This document shows positions 8,109 through 16,364 of a stretch of DNA of 46,329 bases, piece after piece. Below the pieces are notes generated by a model. The model did no database searches and was not told where the DNA came from. It worked only from the letters and a program-made list of their open reading frames with translations. Location of the stretch: assembly GCA_030697555.1 (NCBI GenBank), contig JAUYPV010000042.1, forward strand, positions 1 through 46,329, read 5' to 3'. The stretch's first letter is position 1. Every line of letters starts with the position of its first letter. Source of the DNA: Hyphomonadaceae bacterium. GTDB lineage: Bacteria > Pseudomonadota > Alphaproteobacteria > Caulobacterales > Hyphomonadaceae. The translations under genes and the position numbers were made by a program.

Positions 8109-8762
8109 ATGCGTCTCAAGGCAATTCTGCTCGTCACCGCGCTTGGCGTGACTGCCATGCCGGCCGCAGCCCAGTCCTATCGCGACAACTGCGGCGGGGA
8201 ACGCCGCGAGAACCAGGCCGGCGGCGCCATTCTCGGCGCCGTCCTCGGCGGTATTTTGGGATCGAATGTTGCGGCCTCCGGACATCGTCACGACGGCACG
8301 GCGGTCGGCGCTGTCCTAGGCGGGCTGGCCGGTTCGGAAATCGGGCGTAGTTCCACGAATTGCGATCCGCGGTATCATGAACCTTCGGGGTCGTACGGGG
8401 GACGGGATTATCCACCCTACGGCCCTGATTCCAGGAGCTATGACCCGCGCTATCCGTCATATCCTTCGGGTTACGAGCCTCGGCCGGCAATTTATCCACC
8501 GTCGGACTACGGCGATTATAGAGAACGCGAGTACCGGTACGGCTCAGCTGCTTCGGAACGCCGCAGCTACGAGCATCATCAGAATCGTTCCAATGATCTT
8601 TACCGGGACGACGACGGCTCCTATAACCAAAACCAAGATTACGCGGGCCGGGACTGCTCTGACGCAATTCAGACGACTCGGCTCCCCGATGGGACGGAAA
8701 TTAGCCGTTCCGTGGAAGCTTGCCGCGACACATACTATGGCGGCTGGAAAGTAAGAGATTAG
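8109..8762 (+). CDS. Secreted glycine-zipper protein
   Basis: The 217-residue protein has a signal peptide (about 1-21, PAAA before Gln22). Two glycine-zipper helices at 38-51 (GGAILGAVLGGILG) and 67-79 follow, of the kind in outer-membrane glycine-zipper 2TM proteins. The long middle is rich in Tyr, Pro, Ser, Gly and Arg (about 88-175) and probably disordered. The tail has a cysteine pair around a short beta segment (RLPDGTEISRS). Such proteins are envelope-associated and sometimes pore-like or stress-related; the exact role is unknown. The ribosome site lies within a predicted leader hairpin. Confidence 0.65.
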   Translation: MRLKAILLVTALGVTAMPAAAQSYRDNCGGERRENQAGGAILGAVLGGILGSNVAASGHRHDGTAVGAVLGGLAGSEIGRSSTNCDPRYHEPSGSYGGRDYPPYGPDSRSYDPRYPSYPSGYEPRPAIYPPSDYGDYREREYRYGSAASERRSYEHHQNRSNDLYRDDDGSYNQNQDYAGRDCSDAIQTTRLPDGTEISRSVEACRDTYYGGWKVRD

Positions 8763-8822
8763 GCGGCTTGCAGCCCGACATCCGGGACGTGTGGGCGGCC
8801 TTCGCTGAGCAGGCCCGTCCCC

Positions 8823-8888
8823 CCAACCCAGGGCCTGACGAGGGCGAGCAGCGGTCGCGCAAGCGATTGCCGCTCGCCCGAGGGTTGG
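8823..8888. other. Large hairpin between convergent genes
   Basis: In the 226-base gap between two convergent genes, 8842-8858 pairs with 8863-8879: 17 pairs with one A-C mismatch and two G-T wobbles, closed by a GCAA tetraloop. An outer stem, CCAACCC (8823-8829) with GGGTTGG (8882-8888), extends it across an asymmetric internal loop. No T-run follows on either strand. It may act as a bidirectional transcription barrier or be part of a structured RNA; the sequence fits no RNA family I know. Confidence 0.4.
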
Positions 8889-8988
8889 CCCTGATAACCT
8901 CCCGTAATGCCTGGGCGACTCGTGGTGCAGCCTCGTCCCAAGTTCACCGAGTTCTCCAACTGATTTCAGAACAGCGGTACGCTAACGA

Positions 8989-9738
8989 TCAGTGATTGCG
9001 GGCGCCGAAAAGCCGCTCCTCGTTTCCGTCTCCGCCGCGGATGGGGCTGGGCGTCCAGCCGAACACGCTCCAGCCTGCAGACGTCAGCCAGGTTTCGAAA
9101 TCCCGGGCCGCCTGCTCCGTCGCTGCCCGGTCGGTGACGATGCCGTTCTTCCCTACCCGCGCAGGCCCGACTTCGAACTGCGGTTTGAACAGGCCGATCA
9201 GAATCGCCTCGCTGCTCGCAAGTCCAAGCGCCGGTCCGAGCGCCTTCGCGAGCGAGATGAAGCTGAGGTCACACACGACCAGTGATGGCCGCTCGCCGAT
9301 CATGTCCAGCGTCAGCTTGCGGGCATCCGTGTGCTCGAGGCTCGTCACCCGTGGATCGCCACGCAGCCGCGCGTTGAGCTGGGCGCTGCCAACATCGACG
9401 CAAGCGACATGCCTCGCCCCGCGCGACAGCAGCACGTCGGTGAACCCGCCGGTCGACGCGCCGATGTCGACGCACATCCGCCCCGCCGGGTCGATCCCGA
9501 ACACGTCGAGCGCATGGGCCAGCTTTACCCCACCACGCGACACCCAGGGGTGTGCAGGCTCTGCTTCTATCGCGGTATCGCCTGAGACGATCTGGCCGGG
9601 TTTCACCGCCGCAACGCCGCCCACCGTTACCTTTCCCGCCTCGATCGCCGCACGCGCCGCCGCGCGCGAGGCCGATAAGCCGCGCCTGACCAGCTCGACA
9701 TCGAGCCGGCGGGGTCCGTTTTCCAGGTTAGCGCTCAT
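8989..9738 (-). CDS. tlyA: TlyA family rRNA 2'-O-methyltransferase
   Basis: TlyA proteins methylate ribose 2'-OH of cytidines in 16S (and sometimes 23S) rRNA using S-adenosylmethionine. The 249 residues show an N-terminal S4 RNA-binding domain (RLDVELVRRGLSASRAAARAAIEAGKV, about 10-37) and an FtsJ-like Rossmann domain. The SAM motif is CVDIGASTGGFTDVLLSRGA, followed by DVGSAQL and the VVCDLSFISL block. The start at 9738 is the first ATG before the S4 domain. In many relatives tlyA adjoins dxs; here it is separate from the xseB-ispA-dxs operon. Confidence 0.88.
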   Translation of the reverse strand: MSANLENGPRRLDVELVRRGLSASRAAARAAIEAGKVTVGGVAAVKPGQIVSGDTAIEAEPAHPWVSRGGVKLAHALDVFGIDPAGRMCVDIGASTGGFTDVLLSRGARHVACVDVGSAQLNARLRGDPRVTSLEHTDARKLTLDMIGERPSLVVCDLSFISLAKALGPALGLASSEAILIGLFKPQFEVGPARVGKNGIVTDRAATEQAARDFETWLTSAGWSVFGWTPSPIRGGDGNEERLFGARNH

Positions 9739-9948
9739 CTGAAGCCATAGCCGCAATCCGCGCCTTTAGACGTTAGGGCCCAAGCGGCGGCAAGACCTGA
9801 AAGAACGTCCATGCAGCCTGGCGACCAGACCAGGCCACGATCGCCCTTCTCGCAGGCTCGCGATCGCTCCGCACTGGGCCGCGCGGCGCAGGGTTTGCAG
9901 ACTCGGCGGTCAAGGCTAGAAGGCGGCTGAACCCTCGCTGGACTACAA

Positions 9949-10965
9949 ATGCCCGTCTCACCCGTCGAACGCAACGATCACAGCGAACCCAACGCCGAAG
10001 CGTTCATCTTCGGCTTTGAATTCCCTATGGCCGGCGGCGTCGAAAAGGTCGACTGGCAGAAGATCAAACCGACGGCGGCCTGCCCCAGCGAGGGCTGGCG
10101 ATGGCTGCACTTCAACCGCCTGGCCGACGAAACTCGGGAATGGCTGGAGGCCTCAAGCGGCCTCGACGAAACCGTCATCACGGCGCTGCTGCAATCCGAG
10201 ACCCGCCCGCGGTGCGCCTCCTACGAAGATGGCCTGCTGCTGAACCTGCGCGGCATCAACCACAACCCGGGCGCCGAACCCGAAGACATGATCTCGGTGC
10301 GCATCTGGGCGATGACCAATGTCGTCATCTCGATGCGGTCCTATCCGGTGAAGGCTATCCACGAGGTTCGCGAGGAAACCGCGCACGGGTTTTCTCCTCT
10401 GACGCCGGGTGGCCTGCTGGTCTGCATCGCCGAGCGGCTGGTCGACAATATCGAGCCGGTGGTGGACCAGCTCAAAGAAGAAGCCGACGAGTTCGAGGAG
10501 ACGCTGCTGGCGGCGCGCGAACGGTTGCCGGCGACCTCGCTGGCGGAGTTCCGCCGCACCATCCTGCTGCTGCGCCGCTATATCCTGCCCCAGCGCGAGG
10601 CGATGACGCAGCTTCAGAAGGAAGGCCGTTCGCTGTTCGACGAGGACCACTCCCTCCACCTGCGAGAAACGGCGGATCGTATCACCCGCATCGCCGAGGA
10701 GCTCGATTCCATCCGTGATCGCGCAGCGGTGCTTCAGGATCAGCTGGCCGGACAGCGGCAGGAAACGCTCAACCGGCGACTGCTTGCTCTATCGATCATT
10801 TCGGCATTCTTCCTGCCCATGACGTTCATCACTGGCCTGCTCGGCATGAATCTCGCCGGCATCCCCTACAACGACCAGCCATGGTCGTTCGGCGCGGTGG
10901 TGGGGATGACCGCGGTGCTGGGCATCGGCCTGCTCGGAATCCTGAAATGGCAGCGCTGGATCTAA
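9949..10965 (+). CDS. zntB: ZntB/CorA family divalent cation transporter
   Basis: The 338-residue membrane protein has a long cytoplasmic N-terminal domain with a coiled helix bundle (about 150-270). Two C-terminal transmembrane helices are joined by the signature GMN loop (ITGLLGMNLAGIPY). The extension after GMN (LAGIP followed by a short polar loop) resembles ZntB, which moves zinc, rather than CorA, which moves magnesium. CorA-like proteins form pentamers in the inner membrane. The symbol is tentative because the metal cannot be settled from sequence. Its TAA stop overlaps the stop of the convergent monooxygenase gene in a shared CTAA. Confidence 0.8.
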   Translation: MPVSPVERNDHSEPNAEAFIFGFEFPMAGGVEKVDWQKIKPTAACPSEGWRWLHFNRLADETREWLEASSGLDETVITALLQSETRPRCASYEDGLLLNLRGINHNPGAEPEDMISVRIWAMTNVVISMRSYPVKAIHEVREETAHGFSPLTPGGLLVCIAERLVDNIEPVVDQLKEEADEFEETLLAARERLPATSLAEFRRTILLLRRYILPQREAMTQLQKEGRSLFDEDHSLHLRETADRITRIAEELDSIRDRAAVLQDQLAGQRQETLNRRLLALSIISAFFLPMTFITGLLGMNLAGIPYNDQPWSFGAVVGMTAVLGIGLLGILKWQRWI

Positions 10966-12596
10966 CGGCCAGCCGCCGGCGTCGACAGCTCAAATCCTTC
11001 GTATCCCCGCGCCGCCACCTCATCGCACTTCTGCCGGTAGACGCCGACGCCGCCGATGTACGGCATGAAGAGGCGCGGTTTGCCCGGCACGTTCGCGCCC
11101 ATGTACCAGGAATTGGCCTGCGGAAAGAGTGTCATCGCCGCGACTTCGTTGACGTGCACGACCCAGGCGCTCTCCGCATCCGGCGTCGCCTCGATCGCGT
11201 CGACCTGGCGGTGGCTGACATAGGTGATGCAATCGGAGATCCAGTCGACATGCTGTTCGATGGACACGACCATGTTGGACAGGACCGACGGACTGCCCGG
11301 CCCCGTGACAATGAACATGTTGGGAAAGCCCGACACCATCAGGCCGAGATAGGTCTTCGGCCCTTCTGACCACTTGTCCTTCAGGGCCACACCCTTGCGC
11401 CCACGAATATCGATCTTGCCCAATGCGCCAGTCATCGCGTCGAAGCCGATGGCGAAGATGAGGCTGTCGAATTTGTAGTCTGCCTCGGATGTGCGCAGAC
11501 CGTCCGGCGTGATCGCCTCGATAGGCGACGCCGCGATGTCGACCAGCGTTACGTTGTCGCGGTTGAAGGTCGCGTAGTAGCCAGTGTCGACACACAGCCG
11601 CTTGGTGGCGATCGGATAGGTCTTCGGGATCAGCTTCTCGGCAACCTCGGGATTCTTGACGATGCTGCGGATCTTGTCGGCCACGAACTCGACGGCCGTG
11701 TCGTTCGCCTGCCTGTTCACGATGATGTCGGCATACGCGCCGGTGAGCGCAAAGCCGCCGCGCGCCCAGCGTATGTCGTAGGCCTGCGTGCGTTCCGCCG
11801 GCGTGGCTTCCAGCGCCGACTGCTCGGACTGGTCGACCCTGAGAATGCCGAAGCCCGACTCCCTCGCCATCTGGCGGTATTTGGCGCGGTTCGCCTTCCA
11901 GTCGTTCACGATGCCGGGATCGATCGGTCCGTTATGCGCTGGAACGCTGAAGTTGGGCGTGCGCTGGAACACGTAGAGATGCTCCGCCTGCTCCGCGACG
12001 ACGGGAATGGACTGGATGGCCGACGATCCCGTGCCGATGATGCCAACCCGCTGGCCGGTGAAGTCGACGCCTTCGTGCGGCCAGCGCGATGTCCAGTACG
12101 TCTTGCCCCTGAAAGAGCCTGCGCCCGGAATGTCGGGATCCTTGGCGACCGACAGCATGCCTGTCGCCATGACGCAGAACCGCGCCGCGATCCGGTCGCC
12201 CTTGTCCGTCGCAACCAGCCAGCGCTTCTGCTCCTCGTCGAACACGGCTTCGGTGACGCGCGTTTCGAGCTGGATGTCGCGTCTCAGGTCAAACCGGTCA
12301 GCGACGTGATTGAGGTATTTCAGGAGTTCGGCCTGCGGCGCATAGCGCTCGCTCCATTTCCACTCGTTCTCCAGGTCCTCCGAGAATGAAAAGGAATATT
12401 CCTGGCTTTCGACATCGACCCGCGCGCCGGGATAGCGGTTCCAGAACCAGGTGCCGCCCACGCCGCTGCCCGCTTCAAAGACCTTCGCCGAGAAGCCGAG
12501 GCCGCGCAGCTTGTGCAGCATGTAGAGCCCGGAAAAGCCGGCGCCTACGATCACAACATCGATGGCTTCGGAAGATGCGGGTCCAGATGCCGGCAT
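10962..12596 (-). CDS. Type I Baeyer-Villiger-like flavin monooxygenase
   Basis: The 544-residue product carries two Rossmann motifs: an FAD motif GAGFSG at about 18-23 and an NADPH motif GTGSSA near 190. It has the second family fingerprint GGTWFWNRYPGARVD and the TKRLCVDTGYYATFNRDNV block around the catalytic arginine. The best-known fingerprint FxGxxxHxxxWP reads FRGKTYWTSRWP, with Trp in place of His. Family members insert oxygen into ketones, or oxidise S/N, with NADPH and O2; the substrate is unknown. The Shine-Dalgarno is weak. It is convergent with the ZntB gene. Confidence 0.85.
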   Translation of the reverse strand: MPASGPASSEAIDVVIVGAGFSGLYMLHKLRGLGFSAKVFEAGSGVGGTWFWNRYPGARVDVESQEYSFSFSEDLENEWKWSERYAPQAELLKYLNHVADRFDLRRDIQLETRVTEAVFDEEQKRWLVATDKGDRIAARFCVMATGMLSVAKDPDIPGAGSFRGKTYWTSRWPHEGVDFTGQRVGIIGTGSSAIQSIPVVAEQAEHLYVFQRTPNFSVPAHNGPIDPGIVNDWKANRAKYRQMARESGFGILRVDQSEQSALEATPAERTQAYDIRWARGGFALTGAYADIIVNRQANDTAVEFVADKIRSIVKNPEVAEKLIPKTYPIATKRLCVDTGYYATFNRDNVTLVDIAASPIEAITPDGLRTSEADYKFDSLIFAIGFDAMTGALGKIDIRGRKGVALKDKWSEGPKTYLGLMVSGFPNMFIVTGPGSPSVLSNMVVSIEQHVDWISDCITYVSHRQVDAIEATPDAESAWVVHVNEVAAMTLFPQANSWYMGANVPGKPRLFMPYIGGVGVYRQKCDEVAARGYEGFELSTPAAGR

Positions 12597-12704
12597 GATC
12601 GAGCACGCGCCCCTTGCTGTCTGAAGCGAGACGATACATCCAAACGAATGCGTGTCTCGACCTTTTTGACAGGGCGGCGCGTGTCCTAGCGGCAGGGATG
12701 GTTA

Positions 12705-12932
12705 TCAGGTGCGGTCGTCGCCATCGGTGGCGCGGTCGACGCTTTTCTTGACGCCGTCGCCTACTTCTCCGAGCGAGTCCTGCAGCGGTTGTGTGGTCTG
12801 ATCCACCTTGGCCAGACCCTGGTCCACTTCAGCGCCTGCCGACTGCAGCGAGCCGTCGCGGAAATAGTAGTAGCCCATCACGCCGAGGAACCCCACAGCG
12901 AGAACGACGATGATCATGGCCAGCGTGCGCAT
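12705..12932 (-). CDS. Small membrane protein, paralogue A
   Basis: This 75-residue protein has one N-terminal transmembrane helix (about 4-24), then DGSLQSAG and a polar amphipathic tail ending in DRATDGDDRT. It is clearly related to the product of the gene 21 bases upstream: both share x-GSLQ-x-AG after the membrane helix and the same DRATDGDD terminus. AAGGGAG provides a good ribosome site. The tail would face the periplasm or cytoplasm depending on insertion. The function is unknown. Coexpression from the EcfG-type promoter before its paralogue suggests a general-stress role. Confidence 0.75.
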   Translation of the reverse strand: MRTLAMIIVVLAVGFLGVMGYYYFRDGSLQSAGAEVDQGLAKVDQTTQPLQDSLGEVGDGVKKSVDRATDGDDRT

Positions 12933-12953
12933 GGCATTCTCCCTTGAAAGAGT

Positions 12954-13178
12954 TCAGGTGCTGTCGTCGCCGTCCGTGGCGCGGTCGATCGCGCCGCCCG
13001 TGGCGTCGACCACCGATCCAGTCGACTCGGCGATTTCACCGCCCGTCTTGCCGAGCAGGCTGTCCATCGACGCGCCCGCTTCCTGCAGCGAGCCTTCCTT
13101 GATCCAGAAAAAGACGATCAACGTCGCGAACGCGAACACGATGAATACGGCTGTGGTCCACAGCAGAGAGCGGCTCAT
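12954..13178 (-). CDS. Small membrane protein, paralogue B
   Basis: The 74-residue protein has a transmembrane helix at about 7-26, then KEGSLQEAGASMDSLLGK, a Gly/Ser/Thr-rich amphipathic segment and the terminus DRATDGDDST. It is a tandem paralogue of the next gene, with about the same length and layout. GAGGGA precedes the ATG. An EcfG-type promoter match lies 32-56 bases upstream of the start, so the pair is probably induced by the general stress response. I do not recognise a named family. Confidence 0.75.
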   Translation of the reverse strand: MSRSLLWTTAVFIVFAFATLIVFFWIKEGSLQEAGASMDSLLGKTGGEIAESTGSVVDATGGAIDRATDGDDST

Positions 13179-13209
13179 GATGTTGTCCCTCGTTCAGCTA
13201 CGAGGGGGG

Positions 13210-13234
13210 AACGCAGCCGCCCCCGGAGGGTTCC
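13210..13234 (-). promoter_or_regulatory. EcfG-type (general stress) promoter
   Basis: Reading leftward on the minus strand, GGAAC (13234-13230), a 16-base spacer and CGTT (13213-13210) match the alphaproteobacterial EcfG consensus exactly. The predicted transcript would begin around 13203, about 25 bases before the start of the small membrane protein gene at 13178, an ordinary leader length. It lies in the 63-base gap after the acyl-CoA ligase gene, giving the small-protein pair its own stress promoter. Confidence 0.7.
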
Positions 13235-13241
13235 AACAAGG

Positions 13242-14987
13242 TTAACCGGGCCTCGGGCTGAACCTGACCCGCAGCTCGTTTTTCATGATCTTGCCGTTGG
13301 CGTTACGCGGCAGCGGGTCGCGCTGGATCTGGATTTCGACCGGCACTTTGAAGGTGGCCAGCTTCTGCGAGACGAAGCGGCGAAGCTCGTCGGCCGTCAC
13401 CTCCATCTCGGGCTTCACCTGCACCACGGCGCCGACTTCCTCGCCCAGCACCTTGTGCGGAATGCCGACGACGGCCGCATCCATGATCGCCGGGTGGTCA
13501 TAAAGCGCGCTCTCGACCTCGATGCAGTAGATGTTCTCGCCGCCGCGGATCAGCATGTCCTTGGCGCGGTCCAGCAGGAAGACGAAGCCTTCCTCGTCGA
13601 TGCGGCCGATGTCGCCGGTAACGACCCAGCCGTCGATATAGGTCTTCGCCGTCGCCTCAGGCTTGTTCCAGTAGGCCTTGCAATTGTTAGGGCCCTTGAC
13701 CCACAGCTCGCCGACTTCGTTGACGCCGAGCGTCTCGCCTTTCGCGCCCACGATCTTGAAATCCATCGCCGGGCCGGCCGCGCCGCAGCTATCCGGGCGC
13801 ACTTCATAGTCCTTGCCGAAGTTCACGCACGAGGCCGCGCAGGTCTCGGTCATACCCCAGCCGTTGGACGCGAGCGCCGACGGAAACTTCCGCTTGATGG
13901 TGGCGACCAGCTCCGGCGCCGAAGGCGCGCCGCCATAGGCGACGAACTGGATCGAGGAGAGATCGTACTTGTCCCGGTCCGGATGTTCCAAAACCTGCCA
14001 CGCGATCGCCGGCACGCCGCCGATGGTGGTGACCCTCTCCCGCTGGATGATCTCCAACGCTTCGGCCGTATCCCACTTGTACATGGTGACGATCTTGTCG
14101 GCGTTCATGATCGCCGGAACGAGGTTCGAAAAAGCGCCCGTCGCATGGAAGAACGGAATCGCCAGCAGCGGGATGCGCGGCGGATCGACCTTCGGATCGC
14201 GCACCGGAACGGGCAGACCCTGGCGCAGAAAGTGCCGCGACTGGCAGGCCATGCCATTGAACACGTTCGAGATGATGCCGCGATGCGTCGCCAGCGCGCC
14301 CTTCGGCTTTCCGGTGGTGCCCGAGGTGTACATGATGGTGGCGTCATCGTCCGCGCCGACCTCGGCGTCCGGCATCCTGATATCCGGCAGCTTATTCCAC
14401 GAATTCGGATCGCCGATCAGCTTGTCGAGCGAGACGATGCGCGGGTCGGCCTCGTCATCCGAGCGGCGCCCAACCAGCACGGTCTTCAGCGACGTCAGCT
14501 TCGGCATATGCTCGCGGATACGCTCGAGCTTTTCCGGATCGACGATGGCTATCTTGGCGCCGGAATCCGACAGGCCGTATTCCAGTTCCTCGCCTGTCCA
14601 CCAGGAGTTCATCGGCGTAGCGATCGCGCCGATCACCAGCGCCGCATAGAAGCCGACCGACCATTGGGGATAGTTGCGCATGATGACGGCGACGCGGTCG
14701 CCCGGTCTCACGCCAAAATCATCGCGAAGCTGTGTCGCTAGACGGGCCACTGCCTTGTAGTGAGCTCCGAACGTCACCCGTTCGTCCTGGTAGACCAGGA
14801 ATTCTCGCTCGCCCCAGCTAATCGAATTGAGCACGCAGTCCCGGAGTGTCTTGGGAGCGTTCTTGTAGGTACGCAGCTTGACGCCGTTGATGACCTTTTC
14901 TTCCATCTCGAAGCGCGCGCCGGGGCCGGTCAGCAGCGCGTTGCACTCCGCGATCGTCCGCACCGGAAATGTGGCTGTGTCAGCCAT
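13242..14987 (-). CDS. AMP-binding acyl-CoA ligase
   Basis: The 581-residue enzyme is of the acyl-adenylating class that activates a carboxylic acid with ATP and joins it to CoA. Motifs in order are the phosphate loop YTSGTTGKPKG, the GWGMTET motif, YIDGWVVTGDIGRIDEEGF with the hinge DRAKDMLIRGGENIY, and the C-terminal catalytic lysine in RNANGKIMK. Its resemblance is to medium/long-chain fatty acid-CoA ligases; the exact acid is not readable. The start at 14987 has GGGAG about eight bases upstream; a longer frame to 15056 has no support. Confidence 0.88.
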   Translation of the reverse strand: MADTATFPVRTIAECNALLTGPGARFEMEEKVINGVKLRTYKNAPKTLRDCVLNSISWGEREFLVYQDERVTFGAHYKAVARLATQLRDDFGVRPGDRVAVIMRNYPQWSVGFYAALVIGAIATPMNSWWTGEELEYGLSDSGAKIAIVDPEKLERIREHMPKLTSLKTVLVGRRSDDEADPRIVSLDKLIGDPNSWNKLPDIRMPDAEVGADDDATIMYTSGTTGKPKGALATHRGIISNVFNGMACQSRHFLRQGLPVPVRDPKVDPPRIPLLAIPFFHATGAFSNLVPAIMNADKIVTMYKWDTAEALEIIQRERVTTIGGVPAIAWQVLEHPDRDKYDLSSIQFVAYGGAPSAPELVATIKRKFPSALASNGWGMTETCAASCVNFGKDYEVRPDSCGAAGPAMDFKIVGAKGETLGVNEVGELWVKGPNNCKAYWNKPEATAKTYIDGWVVTGDIGRIDEEGFVFLLDRAKDMLIRGGENIYCIEVESALYDHPAIMDAAVVGIPHKVLGEEVGAVVQVKPEMEVTADELRRFVSQKLATFKVPVEIQIQRDPLPRNANGKIMKNELRVRFSPRPG

Positions 14988-15166
14988 CGCACTGCTCCCA
15001 AATTCAGTCTTTATCGCATGGCCCTCGCGACCGGGGCCTTGGGTTTGAAATCGCACAAGGCTGGTCTTGGGGCCAGAGCCAAATGGATCGCGGAAACCGC
15101 TAGCAGTCGCGGGCCGCTTGCGACAAAAGTGTGCAGTTGCAGCGCGGCGAAACGGAGGGGTGCGAG

Positions 15167-15673
15167 ATGCCGGGGTTCGAGGTAGTCGACGCGGGCGAGA
15201 CCCACCTGCCCGGCATCATGGCGATCTTCAACCACGCCGTGCGCGAGACCTTCTCGATCTGGTCGGAAACCGAGACCACGCTGGAACAGCGCAAGGCCTG
15301 GCTGGCGGTGCGGCGCGGCGCAGGCTTTCCCGTGGTCGTGGCCATCGACCCGGCCAATCCAGATGACGTGTTGGGGTATGGCAGCTTCGGCGTATTCCGC
15401 GACTTTCCCGGTTACGTGAAGACGGTGGAGCACTCTGTCTATGTCTCGCCCGCCGCACAGCGGCGTGGCGTCGGGCGCGCGATCCTCGCGACGCTGGTCC
15501 AGCGGGCTAAGGGCTTGGGCCTTTCCGCCATGGTCGGCGGCATCGATTCAGCGAACGCCGCCTCGATCGCGCTGCATGAACAGGCCGGCTTCGAGATCCA
15601 GGGCAACCTGAAAGGCGTCGGCCGCAAGTTCGGCAAGAGCCTCGATCTGGTTTTCATGGTGAAGGCGCTTTAG
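15167..15673 (+). CDS. GNAT N-acetyltransferase (Pat-like)
   Basis: The 168-residue protein has the layout of phosphinothricin/methionine-sulfone acetyltransferases: IFNHAVRETFSIW near the N-terminus, a VVVAID-to-GYGSFGVFRDF strand region and the acetyl-CoA motif VSPAAQRRGVGRAIL. A late NAASIALHEQAGF block follows, then KFGKSLDLVFM. Such enzymes acetylate an amino group of a small amino-acid-like compound. The start at 15167 has a strong GGAGGGG site. The stop lies three bases from the stop of the convergent lipoprotein gene. Confidence 0.85.
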   Translation: MPGFEVVDAGETHLPGIMAIFNHAVRETFSIWSETETTLEQRKAWLAVRRGAGFPVVVAIDPANPDDVLGYGSFGVFRDFPGYVKTVEHSVYVSPAAQRRGVGRAILATLVQRAKGLGLSAMVGGIDSANAASIALHEQAGFEIQGNLKGVGRKFGKSLDLVFMVKAL

Positions 15674-15676
15674 TGT

Positions 15677-16297
15677 CTAGCGCCCATCGCACCAGTAGAC
15701 GGTGTGTACGCCCGAACTGCCGCCGCCCCAGCGATACGAGCGACCGGCATAGCCCGGCCCTTCGCAAAGAAAGCCGGCCTTGGTGAGTTTCTCCGCCTGC
15801 GGCGCCGTCAGGTCGATCATCGAGGCCCGGGCGAAGGACGCAGCTTCGGCATGGCGGCCGAGCTGCATCAGGTCGTTGAAGTACTGCACCGGATTGCCCG
15901 CCGGCCCGGCGGCGATACGCCGGTCGATGTAGCCCTTCTGCGTTTCCGAATACACCTTCTCGTCGGCGGCAACCTTCGCAAGACGATGGCCGTACGGCGC
16001 AATGCGCACCATCTGCTCATAGTCGGCGATGGCGCCGACGAGATTCGCTGCCGTCGCGCTGCGCACCGCCGCACGCATGCCGAGCACGCGCAGGCGCTGG
16101 TCGGTATCGAGTTCCGGACGCTGAAGGATACGCGTGAGGTTCTGTTCCTCGCGGAACGGATTGTCCGGAACCTGCGCGAGCGTGACGAGCCGCTCGAACT
16201 CATCTTCGCTGAGAGCCGTTGGCGCTGGCTCGGGCACAGTATCGCAGGCGGACGCCAGCAGCGTTGCGGCGAACATCACAGTCCAGAACTGGCGCAT
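15677..16297 (-). CDS. Hypothetical lipoprotein
   Basis: The product is 206 residues with a lipoprotein signal (lipobox ASAC, Cys18). A mainly helical body follows, in which residues 30-140 look like paired helices with LxxLxxxP spacing. The C-terminus is Gly/Tyr/Trp-rich (YAGRSYRWGGGSSGVHTVYWC) and holds two cysteines that may pair. The helical part loosely suggests TPR-like repeats, but no motif is firm. It follows dxs leftward with a 67-base gap and may share its transcript. Function is unknown. Confidence 0.65.
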   Translation of the reverse strand: MRQFWTVMFAATLLASACDTVPEPAPTALSEDEFERLVTLAQVPDNPFREEQNLTRILQRPELDTDQRLRVLGMRAAVRSATAANLVGAIADYEQMVRIAPYGHRLAKVAADEKVYSETQKGYIDRRIAAGPAGNPVQYFNDLMQLGRHAEAASFARASMIDLTAPQAEKLTKAGFLCEGPGYAGRSYRWGGGSSGVHTVYWCDGR

Positions 16298-16364
16298 GGC
16301 CGTTCATCCGATCGCCCCAGCGACAGGAAATACCCGACAGCGCATCCGCGCAAGTAGAGAGTGA

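Noticed and set aside
13208-13232. Second EcfG-like site on the plus strand (GGAAC-N16-GGTT)
   Set aside because: The -10 part is GGTT rather than CGTT and it points into the 3' end of the ligase gene; it arises from the palindrome of the true minus-strand site.
13455-14741. 428-codon plus-strand frame inside the acyl-CoA ligase gene
   Set aside because: Antisense shadow of a gene with all ligase motifs; Arg/Asp-rich composition is typical of such shadows in GC-rich DNA.
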